Shown: positions 59,911-64,000 of the stretch, piece by piece
Layout: the number at the start of each line of letters is the position of its first letter
Numbering within the stretch: the first letter of the stretch is position 1
Assembly (NCBI GenBank): GCA_036571765.1
Contig: BROE01000001.1
Coordinates: 11,678,152 to 11,742,151, forward strand
Direction of reading: 5' to 3'
DNA: 64,000 nt
Source of the DNA: Plecoglossus altivelis
Taxonomy: Eukaryota; Chordata; Actinopteri; Osmeriformes; Plecoglossidae
Position numbers and translations under genes: made by a program
Notes under the pieces: model-generated
The model's database searches: none
What the model was told of the DNA's origin: nothing
What the model saw: only the letters and a program-made list of their open reading frames with translations

Positions 59911-62105
59911 TCACTACCTTGTGTTTTATTACTCCCCCGAACACCGCAGACCAAAAAAAAGCGAGTTGTGTTTTCACGGACTGTGGCTTCCAAATCAAGA
60001 TGCGTTCCAGCTGTGGCTATCACCTCCATAAGATCTGCCTTGACAGCCAATGGGATACAATCCTAAGAGACTGTGAAATGCCTGGTACAGGGTGTAGACA
60101 TCACTGTGGATAGACCAGTCCTGATAATAGACCTGACTGTTCAGGTCTGGGTCTGGACAGTGTATGATAGGACTGTGCCTGAGGGATTCATCAACCCACT
60201 AAACGGTACCCCTGTATGAGGCTGTAGCCAGTTCAGCGTTAGTGTCTCATGACGGAATGACAACGTGACTCCCCATCTCTGCAGGTATTGGCTGGGACCT
60301 AAGAATAACACATATGCTAATGCTAGGCTAGCCAAACTAGATTCCTTTTTAGCCCTCCCAATGAAAGACAGCCTGAGAGGAGTCTGCCTGTCCTGATATA
60401 TTAATGAAAGTCTTTTGGCTCCGCGGACGGCCAAGATCAACTCTGAACTTCCTGCCCCTGGAAGAAAGAGACACACAGCAGAAATGAAAAGTGTGTTTTC
60501 TTTGCTCTGTTCATATTCAGTGACTGTGACATTTTGGGAGGTGGCAAGGACAGGACAGGCAGTGTTTGTTAATGATACTCTGGTTACACTGGAGAAAAGC
60601 CAGGATGCCATTCGATATTGTTCCTATGTCTATTCCCTCTCCTTCAGCGCAGACGTGCCGCACAACTTGTCAAAAGGAGTCAACCATAAAACCCATAATC
60701 CATAGAACAAACCTTTGCACTGTGCTATGTGTTATACGTACTGTGTTTTGGTCAGGGCGTATTATGTAGGAGGTTTGAAGGTTGTATTGAGTACAAAGCA
60801 ACAGGATTTGGTCCGGTGACACAACAGGCCCTGCGATGTCTCCTTGTCGACGGCTGGAGTGCGTGTGCTTTCATCCGGCGGTGCAGGTCTGGCTTCACAA
60901 GCTGGATGCTCTCTCAGGATGGGGAGTTTACTGGCTGTGTCTGGCGGTGAGAAATTGTTGGGGAGTTTGGAGGATGAAGTGAAAAATGGAGGAGGAGGAG
61001 AGCAAGAGTATGGAACTCCTAGGCAGAATTTACACTGGTCACCTGACCTTTAGAAAGGAGGATTGTGTGTGTTCGTATGCGTGTGTATACCCAGCTGCGT
61101 GTTTATGTACGTGTGTGAGTGTGTGTGCGTGTGTGTTGCTGACTCAGTATTAACCACTGTGGTGGGCCACCCTGCAGTTCTGACCACACTAACCAGGCAG
61201 GACCAGATGGCCTGTGTATTCTGCAACAGCTTGTCCTTACACAACAGTAGTGGTTGGTCTGTGTACGTCTGACTAAAAGTGCTCTCAAATGTGTGTGTTT
61301 TTTTAAGTATGCATGATGTTGTGGTTTGGCAAGATTACGAAGTAAAACCCTGCATGTGAAGTTCCAGAATGTTCTTTTGGGTGTTATCCTGAACTTGCGC
61401 CAAAAATGATGTGTGTTTTATGTTTCTGAGTGGGGTCTGACAATGCCTTCTGGGAAGTCACCCGAACCCTTAAAATGGCTGTTATGATAAAGCTTCAAGG
61501 ATATTGTGCCAACGATATATTTATTTATTTATTTATTTCCCCCAGAATGCAATAATACATACTTAAAACTCCACGTTTCACAATCACATACCTGCCAAAA
61601 GTGAAAAGAAATAGATGCTTGAGCAACAATGACATCACAATCACATGGATGTGAAGGGGTTCTTAAATAGACCCTGTTGGGAGCATCAGTATATTACATT
61701 AGAGATGCTGTCTTTACGAGCCCCCAATGTGCACTTCACCTAGACTGCTATAAACGACCTAGGCCAGAAACAGTTTCATTTCAAATGTGTGTTCTATCAC
61801 TGAGGTCATTTACAATGGCCCTCCATACATCTTTTTAGACCAATCATGTTCCAGCCTGTAAATCGCTGAACCGCTTAGAACACAATCCGGACGCTCTGTG
61901 ACATGTAGGACTGCATTGAGACAAGTTCAGGTGTTCGTTTATCGTGTTATGATACTATTGTGTTACTGTTAACTCTGGCTCAGTAGCTAACATCCCTGAG
62001 ACTGTTTCTCACTCTGGTAAACACAGGGGTCTATTTCAAAGGCCTGTTGGCCAGTACTACCCGGGGAGAGAGTGTGTTGAAGTCAGCTGGACTCCTCCTA
62101 AAACA

Positions 62106-62139
<34 letters not shown>

Positions 62140-63799
62140 CGTTCTCTCTCTCTTCTCTCCCGCTCTCTTTCTTTATTCTTTCTCTCTCTCTTGCTCTCTC
62201 TCTCCTTCTGTATCTCTCTTCCTCTATTTCTCTCTACCTCACGCTTCTCAGTGTGTTGTCTGTACTCGTGTTGGCATACGCGTTTGTGCCGAGCGCATGG
62301 CTTCGCTTTTCCCTACATGTCGGCCAATAAAGACAGTTTATGGCCTCTGTGTTGTTCACAGTGCATGCAAATGAATTACGGCAAGCGAAAGAGGTGATCT
62401 CAGAGGGTGTTTGGAGTATGTCCCGTTGAAAAGTACATCCAACTGAATGGAGGCGAAGCAGGAGTCCAGGTGCAGTCACCGTGTACGACCTCAGCCATCC
62501 CCAGTAGTGCACACAGGGCACCGTGAGTTGGTGGCTAGCTTTTTTTTGTTTTAAAATTTTTATGGGCCAGGCTTCCTGGTCAGGCATCAGCAGAGAAAAA
62601 GCTATTGCAGAAATGTTGAAATGAGGAGTGATTTTTTTGGGGAGGGGGGTTAAATCTTTATAATATTTATTTGTGTTGATGAGGCCCATGGTAACAAATA
62701 CCCCGTGTAGAAACTGAACCCCTGAGTGTTTATCTAAGTTACGTTTCCCAGCACTGGGACTTTGCTATTAGAGCAGAGGAGGAGATGTTGGAAGAATGGG
62801 CTTTTCCAGGGCATGGAGTCATAACCAGAGAGAGGTTTGATCTCTTCTGTCTGCAAGGTACGGGCGAGTGAGATGTGGCATCACATATCAAATATGTTTG
62901 GCACATACGTGCATGTTTACAAGGGTAAGACTGAATGAATATGAGCACGTTTTAGGATATCACTCTCTGGTGGGATGGGTGTGTATTTCAAGCTTTGATC
63001 TTTACAGCATGTCTTGGGGATTATTACTATGGGGACACTGCTGCCAATATTTCTCATGCGGGCCAATCAAAAGCAGTTCCAGTCAGTAAAATGTTGGGAA
63101 TAGCTTCATTATATGTTTCAACAGAAGAGTCTCATAATAAAAGCAAAACAAAACTTATGTCACTCGTTTCGAGAAATGAAAACTGCTGACTGGATCACAC
63201 TTTGTGATATCCTACAAAACCTTCGTACCACAACTTCTGCCAGCTTTGGTCGGGAGCCATTCTTTCAAGTCTGGCTCTTCAAATGGAGATAAATGATCTA
63301 TTTGTCATAGTCTGTCGTATTGTAACAAAGCCCAGATGGGCAGAAAGCGAGGCATAATCATCTCAAGATTGAACTCATCATTGGACCTGAATGCAGCTTT
63401 AGCAGGCATTAACAGTACATCTTGACCCTTTGAAATGTTACCAGCATGGAAAAGACCTATGGATTGCTCAGATAACACTGAACATGTTACAGACTCCCTT
63501 CATGACAAGTTGAATTTTGCTTCATAAAAAACAACGTCTAGATCTGTAAGGGGTGCGTGTTACGGAGCTCAACAGTCAGGGATTATCGTCACTTTGACCA
63601 CAGAATCCAGTTATTTTCCTGTCCTCTCATCTCGGTTTGACTCGCTGTCTCTTTGTTTCTCATATGACTTCCATCCCATAATAGTATTGCGAGAACTCAC
63701 GTGTCGGTTACTGAGCCAACGGAGGGGAGCTCCTTCGCCCTCTCATGATGTCATCAGAGAAGCAACAGCTTCCTGGGAGAGTGTCATGGCAGAGATGGA
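59911..63799 (+). other. colec12: colec12 intron 2, continued
   Basis: No exon encoding the COLEC12 membrane span was found. Repeats are (ATTT)n at 61517-61538 and a CT-rich tract at 62107-62235. Nothing else is recognised. Confidence 0.5.
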
Positions 63800-64000
63800 C
63801 GGTGGGGTTGAATGGTTGGGTTGGATGGCAAGGTTGGATGGTAAGGTTGGATGGCAGGGTTGGATGGTAGGGTTGGATGGTAGGGTTGGATGGCAGGGTT
63901 GGATGGTAGGGTTGGATGGCAGGGTTGAATGGCAGGGTTGGATGGCAGGGTTGGATGGTAGGGTTAAATGGTTGGGTTGGATGGCAGGGTTAAATGGTGG
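63800..64000. repeat. 13-bp GGTTGGATGGCAG minisatellite, cut by the window edge
   Basis: Tandem GGTTGGATGGCAG / GGTTGGATGGTAG units, with GGTTGAATGG and GGTTAAATGG variants. The array continues past base 64000. Confidence 0.9.

Noticed and set aside
59208..60050. Minus-strand ORF of 280 codons (Leu/Pro/Ser-rich), and overlapping plus-strand Gly/Arg/Glu-rich ORFs
   Set aside because: They exist only because the minisatellite unit lacks stop codons; low-complexity sequence on both strands and no family motif.
56966..64000. Search for the colec12 exon encoding the membrane span
   Set aside because: No stretch with an acceptor, a Cys-x-x-Cys-containing start and a long hydrophobic segment in frame was found. 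It probably lies past the window.
1..64000. CRISPR arrays, phage, integrons, operons, or endogenous retroviral gag/pol/env
   Set aside because: Nothing resembling these was seen. Tandem repeats here lack unique spacers and are ordinary satellites.

Overview
This is vertebrate nuclear DNA, almost certainly from a ray-finned (teleost) fish. The genes have many short exons with GT-AG introns. Dinucleotide microsatellites and minisatellites are dense. The PACAP precursor has the arginine-rich C-terminal half seen in fish PACAPs. There is no bacterial, phage or plasmid content, no CRISPR array and no operon.

Four protein-coding genes can be supported. In window order they are adcyap1 (PACAP precursor, minus strand, CDS 28634 to 26059), yes1 (Src-family tyrosine kinase, plus strand, CDS 38027 to 45601, complete), clul1 (retinal clusterin-like 1, minus strand, CDS 50878 to 47982, complete) and colec12 (scavenger-receptor collectin, plus strand, first two coding exons only, running off the right edge). 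I spliced each by hand: adcyap1 gives 175 aa, yes1 547 aa and clul1 468 aa, all close to the human lengths. Order and orientation match human 18p11.32 read in reverse (ADCYAP1, YES1, ENOSF1, TYMS, CLUL1, COLEC12), except that ENOSF1 and TYMS are absent between yes1 and clul1.

Layout. Bases 1 to about 25.7 kb are a gene-poor flank of adcyap1 holding microsatellites, a tRNA-like SINE candidate and an inverted copy of its tail. Bases 25.7 to 29.8 kb hold adcyap1 with a plausible noncoding first exon, a TATA-like box, a CRE-like site and a candidate split REST/NRSF site. Bases 29.8 to 38 kb are the adcyap1-yes1 interval and the probable yes1 5' exon and first intron. Bases 38 to 47.6 kb hold the yes1 coding exons and 3' UTR. 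yes1 and clul1 then converge, with candidate polyadenylation signals about 100 bp apart. clul1 and colec12 are transcribed divergently from a shared upstream region (about 52.3 to 54.6 kb). The last 7 kb is colec12 intron 2, with a roughly 550 bp purine-rich minisatellite and a 13-bp minisatellite cut by the window edge.

I found no undescribed multi-gene system. The neighbours share old chromosomal linkage rather than a pathway: neuropeptide signalling, a membrane-anchored kinase, a secreted retinal chaperone-like protein and a pattern-recognition receptor. The points most worth checking are a substitution inside the SH2 FLVRES motif of yes1, the split REST-like site upstream of adcyap1, the five-codon terminal exon of clul1, the seven-nucleotide coding part of colec12 exon 1, and the missing tyms/enosf1 pair.
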